Of a stretch of 22,450 nucleotides of DNA, positions 15,190 to 22,196 are shown piece after piece. A program made the position numbers and the translations under genes. How positions within the stretch are numbered: the stretch's first letter is position 1; the number at the start of each line of letters is the position of its first letter. Below the pieces are notes generated by a model that worked only from the letters and a program-made list of their open reading frames with translations, searched no databases and was not told the DNA's origin. Origin of the DNA: Bacillota bacterium (GTDB lineage Bacteria > Bacillota > Clostridia > Lachnospirales > Lachnospiraceae); contig JAEYRK010000005.1 of assembly GCA_023435645.1 (NCBI GenBank), forward strand, positions 1 to 22,450, written 5' to 3'.

Positions 15190-16143
15190 TTAACATTGAC
15201 TAAGAATTCTTACCATCCGTAGTATCAAATCATTCTTACGAGCATTCTTTTTCGTCCAGGATTCAGCATAATGGCCATATAGCGGAGCTGCATTCGGCAG
15301 GGTAACATCATGATCCATTAGTCTGTGAATTTCATTGAATAAATGTTTCGATGTTCCCATACCCATAAACTCAGGAAATAGGGAAAAATTGCTTAGCTCT
15401 TCTAAACCAGAAAGCCATGTGAGAAAGTTTTTTGATTCCAAATATTCAATTGCTGATGAAGGACTGTTTGTGCGATAATAAATACCCTCTGTTCTATTCC
15501 AGATATACGCTAAGTAAGTCCTCTGCTTCGCCTCATCCAAAAAATCATTATCCTGCAGAAGCCAGATAATATATACCATATATGGCTTCAATAAGATTTC
15601 ATTGCTTTTTCTATTTTCCTCTTCCCAGATATCTTCCTTTAGTGAACCATGTAGGAAGGCTTTGGAAAGATTATGAGCACATCTTTCCTTCCTTGTCAGT
15701 ACCAAAGGATGTTTTGGATCAAATAAAGATAGATTTGCTGCAATTAATGTTCTAAATGCAGTTTCAAAGCCATAATGATGTTCCTTGGTATCCAACCAAT
15801 CCTCTTGACCCAGTAGGTACCTTTCCATAAGCCGAAGCGCTTTCGCAATGATTGGATCACTTTTGTCTAATACCAATTCCCGGGCCCGTCTGAGTGCAGA
15901 TTCTGTTGTAGGAAACCTCTGTTTCAACTGTGACTTTGTATCCTGCGTATGAAATCTACCCCAGGAGCCGTTCTCCCATTGTTCCACAGCCAGCTGCTGA
16001 TACCATTTTGACCCTCTAAGCCTGTTATATTCAACCTCTTTGGAGGAACTATGGATTATTTCCTTCTTTAAAATATATTGAGGAACAGGGTCAGGCATAT
16101 TCTCATTCAGATAATCAATCATCCCTTGTAAATTCACCAACAC
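15190..16143 (-). CDS. Protein of unknown function, possible helical-toroid fold
   Basis: A 317-residue soluble protein that I do not recognise as a named family. It is helix-rich and has a Trp/Gly motif, WENGSWGRFHTQD (about residues 56-68), followed by PTTESALRRARELVL. A later block is FETAFRTLIAANLSLFDPKHP. Repeated helices with such motifs recall alpha/alpha-toroid proteins (prenyltransferase or terpene-cyclase-like folds), but no catalytic signature is present and I do not assign a reaction. No signal peptide or membrane segment. Start is GTG at 16143 with AGGAGG 7 nt upstream. It has its own promoter at 16223-16251, and the next gene downstream is only a relic. A 35-bp piece of a second copy survives at 2079-2113. 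Confidence 0.8.
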   Translation of the reverse strand: MLVNLQGMIDYLNENMPDPVPQYILKKEIIHSSSKEVEYNRLRGSKWYQQLAVEQWENGSWGRFHTQDTKSQLKQRFPTTESALRRARELVLDKSDPIIAKALRLMERYLLGQEDWLDTKEHHYGFETAFRTLIAANLSLFDPKHPLVLTRKERCAHNLSKAFLHGSLKEDIWEEENRKSNEILLKPYMVYIIWLLQDNDFLDEAKQRTYLAYIWNRTEGIYYRTNSPSSAIEYLESKNFLTWLSGLEELSNFSLFPEFMGMGTSKHLFNEIHRLMDHDVTLPNAAPLYGHYAESWTKKNARKNDLILRMVRILSQC

Positions 16144-16202
16144 TGAAACACCTCCTCATTCCTATCGTATATTCACTTATCCCAGTCCAAAGGATTTATG
16201 AT

Positions 16203-16217
16203 TGGCAACTGTTGTCA
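16203..16217. promoter_or_regulatory. Operator-like inverted repeat near the start site of the 15190-16143 gene
   Basis: TGGCAAC, one base, then GTTGTCA. The right half is identical to the half-site of the operon operators and the left half differs at one base, but the extra central base removes the CG centre. It lies just downstream of the -10 box, where a repressor would act. It could be a degenerate site for the same LacI protein or a site for another regulator. Confidence 0.4.
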
Positions 16218-16222
16218 TTATG

Positions 16223-16251
16223 ATTTTAATATAAATACCCTTTCATTTCAA
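16223..16251 (-). promoter_or_regulatory. Sigma-A promoter of the 15190-16143 gene
   Basis: TTGAAA (16246-16251) and TAAAAT (16223-16228) on the minus strand are 17 bp apart, predicting a start near 16216 and a leader of about 73 nt. The remaining DNA between 16252 and 16409 shows nothing that I recognise. Confidence 0.65.
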
Positions 16252-16409
16252 CCAAAGTATTCCATTTGCTTGTGTCAAGTACTTATTGGCAAGGCTCCAT
16301 TCAGTTTTTCTTCTATAGATCTTTCTGTGAACTTCCGTACGGATAAGTTTGCCCTATTTCATAGGTAGATGTAGGCAGTACCGTAAAACAAGCTCTATGT
16401 TTCTCTGAT

Positions 16410-16441
16410 AAAAAATCACCCTACCATTTCTGATAGGGTGA
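16410..16441 (-). terminator. Intrinsic terminator of the ZmaR-like GNAT gene
   Basis: An 11-bp stem (16416-16426 with 16431-16441, TCACCCTAYCA) with a 4-nt loop is followed on the minus strand by six T. It begins 4 nt after the stop codon of the GNAT gene. Same hairpin family as the terminators near 14.87, 18.49, 19.52 and 22.10 kb. Confidence 0.88.
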
Positions 16442-16445
16442 CACC

Positions 16446-17273
16446 TTAAGCAATTTTAAACCAGCACACTGTATAGGTTCTTTCTAACTCAAATCCGACC
16501 TTTAAAGCAGTTCTTTCAGAAGCTACATTATCCTCCGTACAATCCCAAACATTCTCTCTGTTTCTCTTACTTGCTTCTAATAAAGTGAGATAAGTCAATC
16601 TGGAGGATAAGCCCTTCCTTCTATGTTCCTTCAATGTATCAACTCCAATATTGTCAAGCTGCTTATAACTGCATGTAGCCAATGCTCGGCTTACAATGTT
16701 ATTATCAATAACAGCGGCGTATCCGTATCCCTTCTTTAAGTATGCCTCCTTGGATATCCAGGTAGCAATGATTTCATCCGTAACATACTCCATATTGTTA
16801 TATTTTCTGTCAAAAAACAAATCATCGATTGCAACTATTTCTATTTGATTACTTAATTTTTTTTCAACCTCTTCCGGACATATGATTTGCTTCAGACCAA
16901 GAACCTTCTGCTGCTCTGAATCCATGTTCTTATCGTCAAAAATCTCAAACAGCATTTTTGTTAGCTCCTCCGTATCAGTTCCACACTCGAAATAGCCTAT
17001 GTTTTTTTCTTTTAAAAATTGGAAAATAGTTGTTTCAAAAAATAATCGTAAATCGCTATACTCCGATCTCTTTACAGGCTTTCCCATTAGTTGGAAGCCT
17101 TTTTGATACTCACACCAAATAACAGCAAATGAGGGGTTTTCCAGATTGTCAACCCATACCTTTCCTTCCATGCTGTTATTTAAAATACAGCTATAATAGA
17201 TGCAACTCGTATCTATCGTAAATAATTCAGCCAAATGATTCAAATGATTCATTTTATGATCTATCTCTTTCAT
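16446..17273 (-). CDS. GNAT acetyltransferase of the ZmaR-like type
   Basis: A 275-residue protein. The N-terminal half (about 1-135) is a degenerate domain containing NPSFAVIWCEYQKGFQLMGK. The C-terminal half is a GNAT fold with the acetyl-CoA loop at about 211-222 (VDTLKEHRRKGLSSRL) and motif B-like CTEDNVASERTALKVGFELE at 245-264. This two-part layout and length fit the GNAT_acetyltran family that includes the zwittermicin A self-resistance protein ZmaR; most members have unknown substrates. GGAGG lies 9 nt before the ATG. It is a single-gene unit with its own terminator. A role in modifying an amine or antibiotic is possible but not shown. Confidence 0.85.
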   Translation of the reverse strand: MKEIDHKMNHLNHLAELFTIDTSCIYYSCILNNSMEGKVWVDNLENPSFAVIWCEYQKGFQLMGKPVKRSEYSDLRLFFETTIFQFLKEKNIGYFECGTDTEELTKMLFEIFDDKNMDSEQQKVLGLKQIICPEEVEKKLSNQIEIVAIDDLFFDRKYNNMEYVTDEIIATWISKEAYLKKGYGYAAVIDNNIVSRALATCSYKQLDNIGVDTLKEHRRKGLSSRLTYLTLLEASKRNRENVWDCTEDNVASERTALKVGFELERTYTVCWFKIA

Positions 17274-17367
17274 TTTGCCATCCTCCGTTATATAATGCTA
17301 ATCTCATCCTCACTTTATCACGCAATAGTCCAGCCATCAATCATAAACATGATACAGAATCAAACAC

Positions 17368-17416
17368 ATGAAACACAAACAAATGCATGAAGCACAAGCA
17401 CATACATGAAAATGTC
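17368..17416. repeat. 19-bp imperfect tandem repeat, about 2.5 copies
   Basis: Units begin with ATGAA at 17368, 17387 and 17406: ATGAAACACAAACAAATGC, ATGAAGCACAAGCACATAC, then a partial ATGAAAATG. The sequence is A/C-rich and noncoding, in the 220-bp gap between the methyltransferase stop and the GNAT start. A short inverted repeat (CTTGAC, GTCAAG) follows near 17415-17436. No function is apparent. Confidence 0.6.
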
Positions 17417-17493
17417 TTGACGCAATTTACTGTCAAGCCGGCTTCCATCAGTATGAATTTTATTTACTCCTTACACCAGATCGTACATCTGAA

Positions 17494-18288
17494 CTACTTT
17501 AGGGAAACAAATAATCCCAACTCTTTCGGAATATCGATTGCTCCTTCCTTCCTTCTGATAGCTTCAAAATAATCGTATAATTTATCGAAGTCACTCTCAG
17601 AATAATCTGAAATAGCAATCATTGATTTCATCCAGTCAATCAAGTCCTGTGTATCCGTGATATGCAAGGAATCTTCAAAATGATAGCATTTCACATCACA
17701 AAAATATTTGCTTAAAAGTTCTGTTCCGTTTTGAAGATTGAAAGAAAAACCATCTGATAAAGCAGGTGCATTGGGATGAATGAGCTTTCTGACATGGTGC
17801 AAATACGTTCTCATACCGCCATTACCGTTTGTAGCTGCATAAAATTTACCGCCACTTCTTAACACTCTATGTACCTCAGAAATGGCTTTTGACAGGTCCG
17901 GAACATGATACAGCATATGGTTTGCAATCACAACATCAAAGCAATGATCAGGGAATGGTATCTCCTGTATATCAATTTTCTGCGAAAGAATATTTTTGTG
18001 ATATGAATATTTTTCCCATACCATTTTCACCATACCTTCTGAAAAATCCGATAACACTAATGTGTTATCTGTGGGAAGCCTGTCGATATGACCCTGCCAC
18101 TGATTTCCATTCCCGCAGCCAAGCTCAAGGATTCGATATCCCTCTGCAAACTCGTAGTGTTCAAAAAGCCATGGAAACCATCCCTGTTTATTCGTGCTAT
18201 GTTTTGCGTGCAGTTTTATACGTATTGACAAATGATCATCGTTTTGGTATTGCTCAGTTACATTCTCTACTTTATTCATTTTACACAT
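17494..18288 (-). CDS. Class I SAM-dependent methyltransferase
   Basis: A 264-residue methyltransferase. Motif I, the SAM-binding glycine loop, is ILELGCGNG near residues 53-61; LVLSDFSEGM (about 77-86) is the acidic motif II region. FDVVIANHMLYHVPDL (about 118-133) is the motif IV-like segment, and VLRSGGKFYAATNG follows. This is the Methyltransf_11 pattern for small-molecule or unknown acceptors. The family does not reveal the acceptor. AGGTGG lies 7 nt before the ATG at 18288. A decayed copy of residues 113-172 remains at 15001-15175, so this is the surviving member of a duplicated pair. Confidence 0.88.
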   Translation of the reverse strand: MCKMNKVENVTEQYQNDDHLSIRIKLHAKHSTNKQGWFPWLFEHYEFAEGYRILELGCGNGNQWQGHIDRLPTDNTLVLSDFSEGMVKMVWEKYSYHKNILSQKIDIQEIPFPDHCFDVVIANHMLYHVPDLSKAISEVHRVLRSGGKFYAATNGNGGMRTYLHHVRKLIHPNAPALSDGFSFNLQNGTELLSKYFCDVKCYHFEDSLHITDTQDLIDWMKSMIAISDYSESDFDKLYDYFEAIRRKEGAIDIPKELGLFVSLK

Positions 18289-18323
18289 ATCAGCACCACC
18301 TAATATAAATTATATAAAAATGA

Positions 18324-18343
18324 GTAACAACTGCTGTTGCTAC
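18324..18343. promoter_or_regulatory. Near-palindrome upstream of the methyltransferase gene
   Basis: GTAACAACTGCTGTTGCTAC pairs at 8 of 10 positions and lies 36 nt before the methyltransferase ATG. A TATAAT at 18309-18314 lies next to it, but that would start transcription almost on the ribosome binding site, so no promoter is called. The rest of the gap to 18482 shows no gene. Confidence 0.3.
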
Positions 18344-18482
18344 AACCTAAACAAAGGATACCATAACAGGGGTAATATTTACATACATATTTATATTTGG
18401 TATCGTCAACCAATAGGGACAACAAATTGTTTGTTTAATATTTGCCTATTCAAATTCAATCATATTCTTTAGAATCACAAAA

Positions 18483-18509
18483 GCACCCTACCACATTATG
18501 ATAGGGTGC
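18483..18509 (-). terminator. Intrinsic terminator after the AraC-GyrI gene
   Basis: An 11-bp stem (18483-18493 with 18499-18509, GCACCCTAYCA) around a 5-nt loop, followed on the minus strand by TTTTGTG. It lies 54 nt past the regulator's stop and belongs to the shared hairpin family. Confidence 0.8.
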
Positions 18510-18563
18510 CGATCTGTATTACTTACTCATTTGGGATAAATCAAATGTTAATGAAAAAGGATG

Positions 18564-19403
18564 TTACTTTTCTTTCACTGGAATCCATATTTCACTTACA
18601 TAATCATCTCTATCGATATCGCCTTCTGTATAAAATTCTATATCATAATCCGATATTAATTCATAATTTGAAGCAGGCAGCCATTCACTGTACACTCTTT
18701 TCCATTGATTTTGTATCGCATCAGGCATCGCTCCAATACAAGTAAATATTGCCCAGGTATATGCAGGTACCTCTATTATCTCAAAATCCTTGGGTATTTC
18801 TTTTGCATACGGCACTTCACATCCGATACCATACTTCCACTCTTTGGCATTGTCCTTAGCCTGAGCACATATTCCCATCATTCCACATACTTTTTCATGA
18901 AGCTTCGATTGAAAATAATCACCCCAGAATTTTGGTACTTCAGTTTTTGAGGTTTCTTCATTAAAATACCTGGTCTTTGCTACCACTTGAAACGCATTTC
19001 GCTTCTCAATCCTATAATCCATACTATTACCACCTTCCAAAATTATTTTTAGAATAAGGCGATTGAAAGATTTTAGAATGGCTCCATGCTTTTTTACTTC
19101 ATTTGGAGTTATGCCATGAAATCTGGTAAATGCTTTGGAAAAACCTTCCGGTGTATCATATCCATACTTTAGTGCAATATCGATTACCTTACCATTACCT
19201 GACAGCAACTCATGACCAGCTAAGGATAGGCGCCTATTTCTGATATATTCCCCAACTGACAGCCCTGTAAGCAGACTAAATGCTCTTTGGAAATGAAAAC
19301 TAGAAAGATATATGTGTTCTGCTATATCCTCGCACGTAATGTTTTCCGCAAGGTTATCTTCTATATATTCTATTGCCTGATTTAATGACTTCATCCATTC
19401 CAT
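18564..19403 (-). CDS. AraC-type regulator with GyrI-like effector-binding domain
   Basis: A 279-residue two-domain regulator. Residues 1-105 are an AraC helix-turn-helix domain (AIEYIEDNLAENITCEDIAE at the start, GYDTPEGFSKAFTRFHGITP at the end). Residues 128-279 resemble the GyrI-like/AraC effector-binding domain, opening with MDYRIEKRNAFQVVAKTRYF and closing with VSEIWIPVKEK. The Rob/BmrR/TipA type of this domain binds hydrophobic drugs or related small molecules. The ATG at 19403 has AGGAGGT 7 nt upstream; an open stretch of 22 codons before it has no such site. No efflux pump is adjacent, so the target is unknown. A 10-bp palindrome (AGCAATTGCT) near 19443-19452 could be its own operator. 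Confidence 0.9.
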   Translation of the reverse strand: MEWMKSLNQAIEYIEDNLAENITCEDIAEHIYLSSFHFQRAFSLLTGLSVGEYIRNRRLSLAGHELLSGNGKVIDIALKYGYDTPEGFSKAFTRFHGITPNEVKKHGAILKSFNRLILKIILEGGNSMDYRIEKRNAFQVVAKTRYFNEETSKTEVPKFWGDYFQSKLHEKVCGMMGICAQAKDNAKEWKYGIGCEVPYAKEIPKDFEIIEVPAYTWAIFTCIGAMPDAIQNQWKRVYSEWLPASNYELISDYDIEFYTEGDIDRDDYVSEIWIPVKEK

Positions 19404-19504
19404 ATCTATCACCTCCTTGCAATAATAATAGCAAATCATAAGCAATTGCTCCTGTCCGTACGTGCTCATTTCTGTCCATTACGATTACTTTATCATATCA
19501 GCAA

Positions 19505-19536
19505 GGAAAAAGCACCCTATCATTTTACGACAGGGT
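19505..19536 (-). terminator. Intrinsic terminator of the chemoreceptor gene
   Basis: A 9-bp stem with G-U pairs (19514-19522 with 19528-19536, ACCCTATCA) followed on the minus strand by GCTTTTTCC. It begins 6 nt after the chemoreceptor stop codon. Same hairpin family as its neighbours. Confidence 0.8.
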
Positions 19537-19542
19537 ATTATT

Positions 19543-21054
19543 TTAAAATCTGCACAGTAGGTCGATGCAAATCACATAGTATTCATTGTCAATACCCTGA
19601 TATGCATAGGAAATTGTCTTACATAGATTTCCTGTTGCCTTTGATATGTATTCTAAGGAAGTATATAATTCTTGCTTATTTTTCATGGCCTGTCGGAAAT
19701 ATTTTTTTGAGCTGTAATCCTCACCGGGCAATGCGGGTTTGAAATTCTCATCCTGCTCCACCATGATCCTTGGATTCATAATCGTATGACTTAATTGCTT
19801 ACCCTCTCCATTAATTACATACAGACATTCAACATCCCTTTGATTTTGAATATCCGTTTCCAGTATCGTGTCTATCGCCTGGGTATTAGCTGCATAAAAT
19901 AACTTTGATATTAATTTGTTGGTTAGCTCTCGTGTAGATTCCTCCTCCATAGTATGATCAGTTACCAGTACATTTTCTTGTCCTCTTAGCCGGTAACGTT
20001 GAAGGACCTTCTTCAAATGAGCAGATATATTCGACAAACTCATTGCTCCTGCACTATTTTCCTGAGCATAAGCAGCATTACTCTGTATTCCCTCTGATAT
20101 ATTGGTAATGATCGCTGATGTTTCCTTCAGATTTTCAGCCTGTATATTGGATAGCTCTGCTATTTCATTACACAAGCCGGTTACTCCTTCAATCGAATCA
20201 TGTATGTTTTTAAAGCTTTCTACGGTTTTTTTCGTGATTATTGCACTTTCATCGGCTGCAGCTATACTATTATTAATTAACTTCGTAGTTTGTCCAACGG
20301 CATCGCTACTTTTCTGTGCCAGTTTATGAATTTCACTGGCAACTACTGAAAACCCTTGTCCTGACTCACCGGCTCTTGAGGCCTCAATCGATGCGTTTAA
20401 AGCTAACAATCTGGTCTGTTGAGCAATTCCATTGATTAATTCAATGACATTGGATATATCATCGATGGAGAACTTTACTTTATCCACGGAGGATAGCATA
20501 TGATTCATATAACTTCTGCCATTTTCAGTTTCCTTTGTTATCGCTTCAACGGTTTTCGCAGCTGCCTTTGCATTTACTGCATTATGCACCGTTTTGTCCG
20601 TAATGTCATATATCGTTGATGTTAAATCAGAAATCAAAGCAGCCTGTTCCGTCGTATTTTTCGCCAATAAGGAGGAATCCCTCTCAACCTGATTACTCAT
20701 AGCATCTATCTCCATGGATAGCTTATGAATCTCTTCGAAGGAACAATTCAGAGAATGTCGAATCTTATGAAGAGCATTTTTTATTGGTAAAAAATCCCCC
20801 TGATAAAGGACATCCTCTAAAAAGGCAACTGTCATATTACCGACTGACAGATGAGATAATATATGGGATATCTCGTTTATGTAGGCATTAAAGCTACTAT
20901 TGATTTGATTAATATCCTCTGCTAAGTCTTCTAAAAACATAAAATGATCTGTTTCGATATTTATGTCCAGATTACCACTAAGCATTTGTTTTGTTTGACA
21001 TCGTATACTAAATGCCTCTTCTGAAATTTTCATTAGCTCCTTATGTCTTCTCAT
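19543..21054 (-). CDS. Soluble methyl-accepting chemotaxis protein with C-terminal sensor-like domain
   Basis: A 503-residue chemoreceptor with no membrane helix or signal peptide. Residues about 22-110 look like one or two HAMP-like units (LSGNLDINI, VGNMTV). Residues about 110-355 are the MCP coiled-coil, with the signalling tip at 203-245: VIELINGIAQQTRLLALNAS followed by IEASRAGESGQGFSVVASEI. Arg215 replaces the Asn usual in Q-T-N-L-L-A-L-N. Residues about 371-503 form an extra domain; GEDYSSKKYFRQAMKNK and YISKATGNLCKTIS resemble Cache/PDC or PAS ligand-binding domains, here placed after the signalling module. No C-terminal pentapeptide tether is seen. I start at ATG 21054 because GGAGG is 8 nt upstream; ATG 21060 would leave only 2 nt. 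It should act on a cytoplasmic CheA/CheW array; the ligand is unknown. Confidence 0.9.
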   Translation of the reverse strand: MRRHKELMKISEEAFSIRCQTKQMLSGNLDINIETDHFMFLEDLAEDINQINSSFNAYINEISHILSHLSVGNMTVAFLEDVLYQGDFLPIKNALHKIRHSLNCSFEEIHKLSMEIDAMSNQVERDSSLLAKNTTEQAALISDLTSTIYDITDKTVHNAVNAKAAAKTVEAITKETENGRSYMNHMLSSVDKVKFSIDDISNVIELINGIAQQTRLLALNASIEASRAGESGQGFSVVASEIHKLAQKSSDAVGQTTKLINNSIAAADESAIITKKTVESFKNIHDSIEGVTGLCNEIAELSNIQAENLKETSAIITNISEGIQSNAAYAQENSAGAMSLSNISAHLKKVLQRYRLRGQENVLVTDHTMEEESTRELTNKLISKLFYAANTQAIDTILETDIQNQRDVECLYVINGEGKQLSHTIMNPRIMVEQDENFKPALPGEDYSSKKYFRQAMKNKQELYTSLEYISKATGNLCKTISYAYQGIDNEYYVICIDLLCRF

Positions 21055-21088
21055 CCTCATTTCCTCCCTCGCATGTCCAGTATGAATT

Positions 21089-21121
21089 AAAAAAAGCAAC
21101 AAGGCTACCGCCTCGCTGCTT
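21089..21121 (-). other. Terminator-like hairpin at the 5' end of the chemoreceptor transcript
   Basis: An 11-bp stem (21094-21104 with 21111-21121, with G-U pairs) around a 6-nt loop is followed on the minus strand by seven T. It lies between the promoter and the gene, starting at the predicted first transcribed base. It may end read-through from the XRE gene, act in attenuation, or stabilise the 5' end. Confidence 0.6.
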
Positions 21122-21128
21122 TTAGGTT

Positions 21129-21157
21129 ACTATATATTACAAATCTATAATTGTCAA
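21129..21157 (-). promoter_or_regulatory. Sigma-A promoter of the chemoreceptor gene
   Basis: TTGACA (21152-21157) and TATAGT (21129-21134) on the minus strand with a 17-bp spacer, predicting a start near 21122. This is a near-consensus vegetative promoter, not the sigma-D type often used for motility genes. Nothing else is evident between 21158 and 21323. Confidence 0.75.
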
Positions 21158-21323
21158 GAACATAACAACAATTATTTTCATTTTTTGTCTGCTATTGTAA
21201 TATTCTCCATAGCACATTGATGCTAATCCATTACTTGCCTGCTGCGAGAAATCAAGTTGATCGAACTGCCTGTGTGGTTTTCAATGAAAATATAGTGATA
21301 AGCAAATATTTGTAAAATGTACA

Positions 21324-21983
21324 CTATGAAATATGTTGATTTTGCTCCTTTGCATTGGTTTTTATCATGATCATAATAAAAGTAGTGGTAACACAAATTG
21401 CAAAGTAAATAATCGTTGGAGCAATCAGTGCTGTCCAATGTGAATATGGCTTTGGATATATCCCTAATGCTATACGTGACAGGAACAATGCAATAAATGG
21501 ACATATGATCCATGATGAGATAGCATAAAATCTTCTTTTTACAGTGAGTTTTTTTGAAATACTACATTTGCTTAGCATCAGTTCAAAAATAATGATTCCA
21601 CATATTTGTACAACAATTCCAATGCTTACTGCTATTTCTGTTTGGTATGTTCTCCAAGCAACTAAGGAGATTAAAAAACCTATCACCATTATCCCAATTC
21701 CAATAATAGATGAATTTTTTAAGTTCATTTCTGCCTTACTATCATTTTCATTTATTATTACAGCAGGAATATCTGCATCGTTTTCGATTTCATCCTTAAG
21801 CAAGTAATCAGTTGATACCCCGAATAATTTACTTAGTTGAATAACATTATCGGTATCGGGCAAAGAACTGTCTAATTCCCATTTTGATATAGCCTGTCTT
21901 GATACAGACAGTTGTGAAGCAAGCTGCTCCTGGGACATCCCCTTTTGTTTTCTTAATAATTGAAGTTTTCCTCCAAATGTCAT
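21324..21983 (-). CDS. XRE-family regulator with C-terminal membrane domain
   Basis: A 219-residue protein. Residues about 5-60 form an HTH_3/Cro-type DNA-binding domain (MSQEQLASQLSVSRQAISKW and then DNVIQLSKLFGVSTDYLL). Four hydrophobic segments follow, near 90-108, 115-135, 149-172 and 181-204, so the DNA-binding domain is probably tethered to the inner face of the membrane. Such XRE-membrane fusions are common in Firmicutes, but their signals are mostly unknown. ATG 21983 has AGGAGG 8 nt upstream; an in-frame GTG three codons earlier overlaps that site. Repeated GCAACTG half-sites in the promoter suggest autoregulation. Confidence 0.88.
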   Translation of the reverse strand: MTFGGKLQLLRKQKGMSQEQLASQLSVSRQAISKWELDSSLPDTDNVIQLSKLFGVSTDYLLKDEIENDADIPAVIINENDSKAEMNLKNSSIIGIGIMVIGFLISLVAWRTYQTEIAVSIGIVVQICGIIIFELMLSKCSISKKLTVKRRFYAISSWIICPFIALFLSRIALGIYPKPYSHWTALIAPTIIYFAICVTTTFIMIMIKTNAKEQNQHIS

Positions 21984-22009
21984 AATGATCACCTCCTGTT
22001 TCTATATTT

Positions 22010-22038
22010 ATTTTAACATTTGGTGCAGTTGCATTCAA
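22010..22038 (-). promoter_or_regulatory. Sigma-A promoter of the XRE gene
   Basis: TTGAAT (22033-22038) and TAAAAT (22010-22015) on the minus strand are 17 bp apart. One GCAACTG half-site (22026-22032) lies inside the spacer. Confidence 0.65.
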
Positions 22039-22059
22039 GCAAATCGGCTTTGAACTTAA

Positions 22060-22074
22060 GCAACTGGCAGTTGC
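22060..22074. promoter_or_regulatory. Candidate operator of the XRE gene
   Basis: A perfect inverted repeat, GCAACTG, one base, CAGTTGC, about 22 bp upstream of the -35 box. A third copy of the half-site is in the promoter spacer. Binding by the XRE protein is plausible but inferred only from position. Confidence 0.45.
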
Positions 22075-22085
22075 AACCTAGCAAG

Positions 22086-22120
22086 TAAAAGCACCCTACC
22101 GCTTTACATGATAGGGTGCT
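22086..22120 (-). terminator. Intrinsic terminator of the partial GNAT gene
   Basis: An 11-bp stem (22090-22100 with 22110-22120, AGCACCCTAYC) around a 9-nt loop, followed on the minus strand by TTTTA. It lies 77 nt past the stop of the partial GNAT gene. It is the fifth member of the shared hairpin family. Confidence 0.78.
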
Positions 22121-22196
22121 CTATGATTTCATCACTAATGAAAGTGCTTCTCGTTTTCTTGAATACTCTTCAGGTTAATAATCAACCCTACAGATA

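Noticed and set aside
17889..18308. 139-codon open frame on the plus strand
   Set aside because: Antisense to the methyltransferase motif I region; Cys/Tyr-rich translation without domain features.
18419..18434. Imperfect palindrome ACAACAAATTGTTTGT
   Set aside because: Two mismatched positions in A/T-rich DNA, with no promoter at a suitable distance; likely chance.
21223..21513. 96-codon open frame on the minus strand overlapping the XRE gene
   Set aside because: Out of frame with the XRE gene over most of its length, rich in Tyr and Cys, and without a ribosome binding site.
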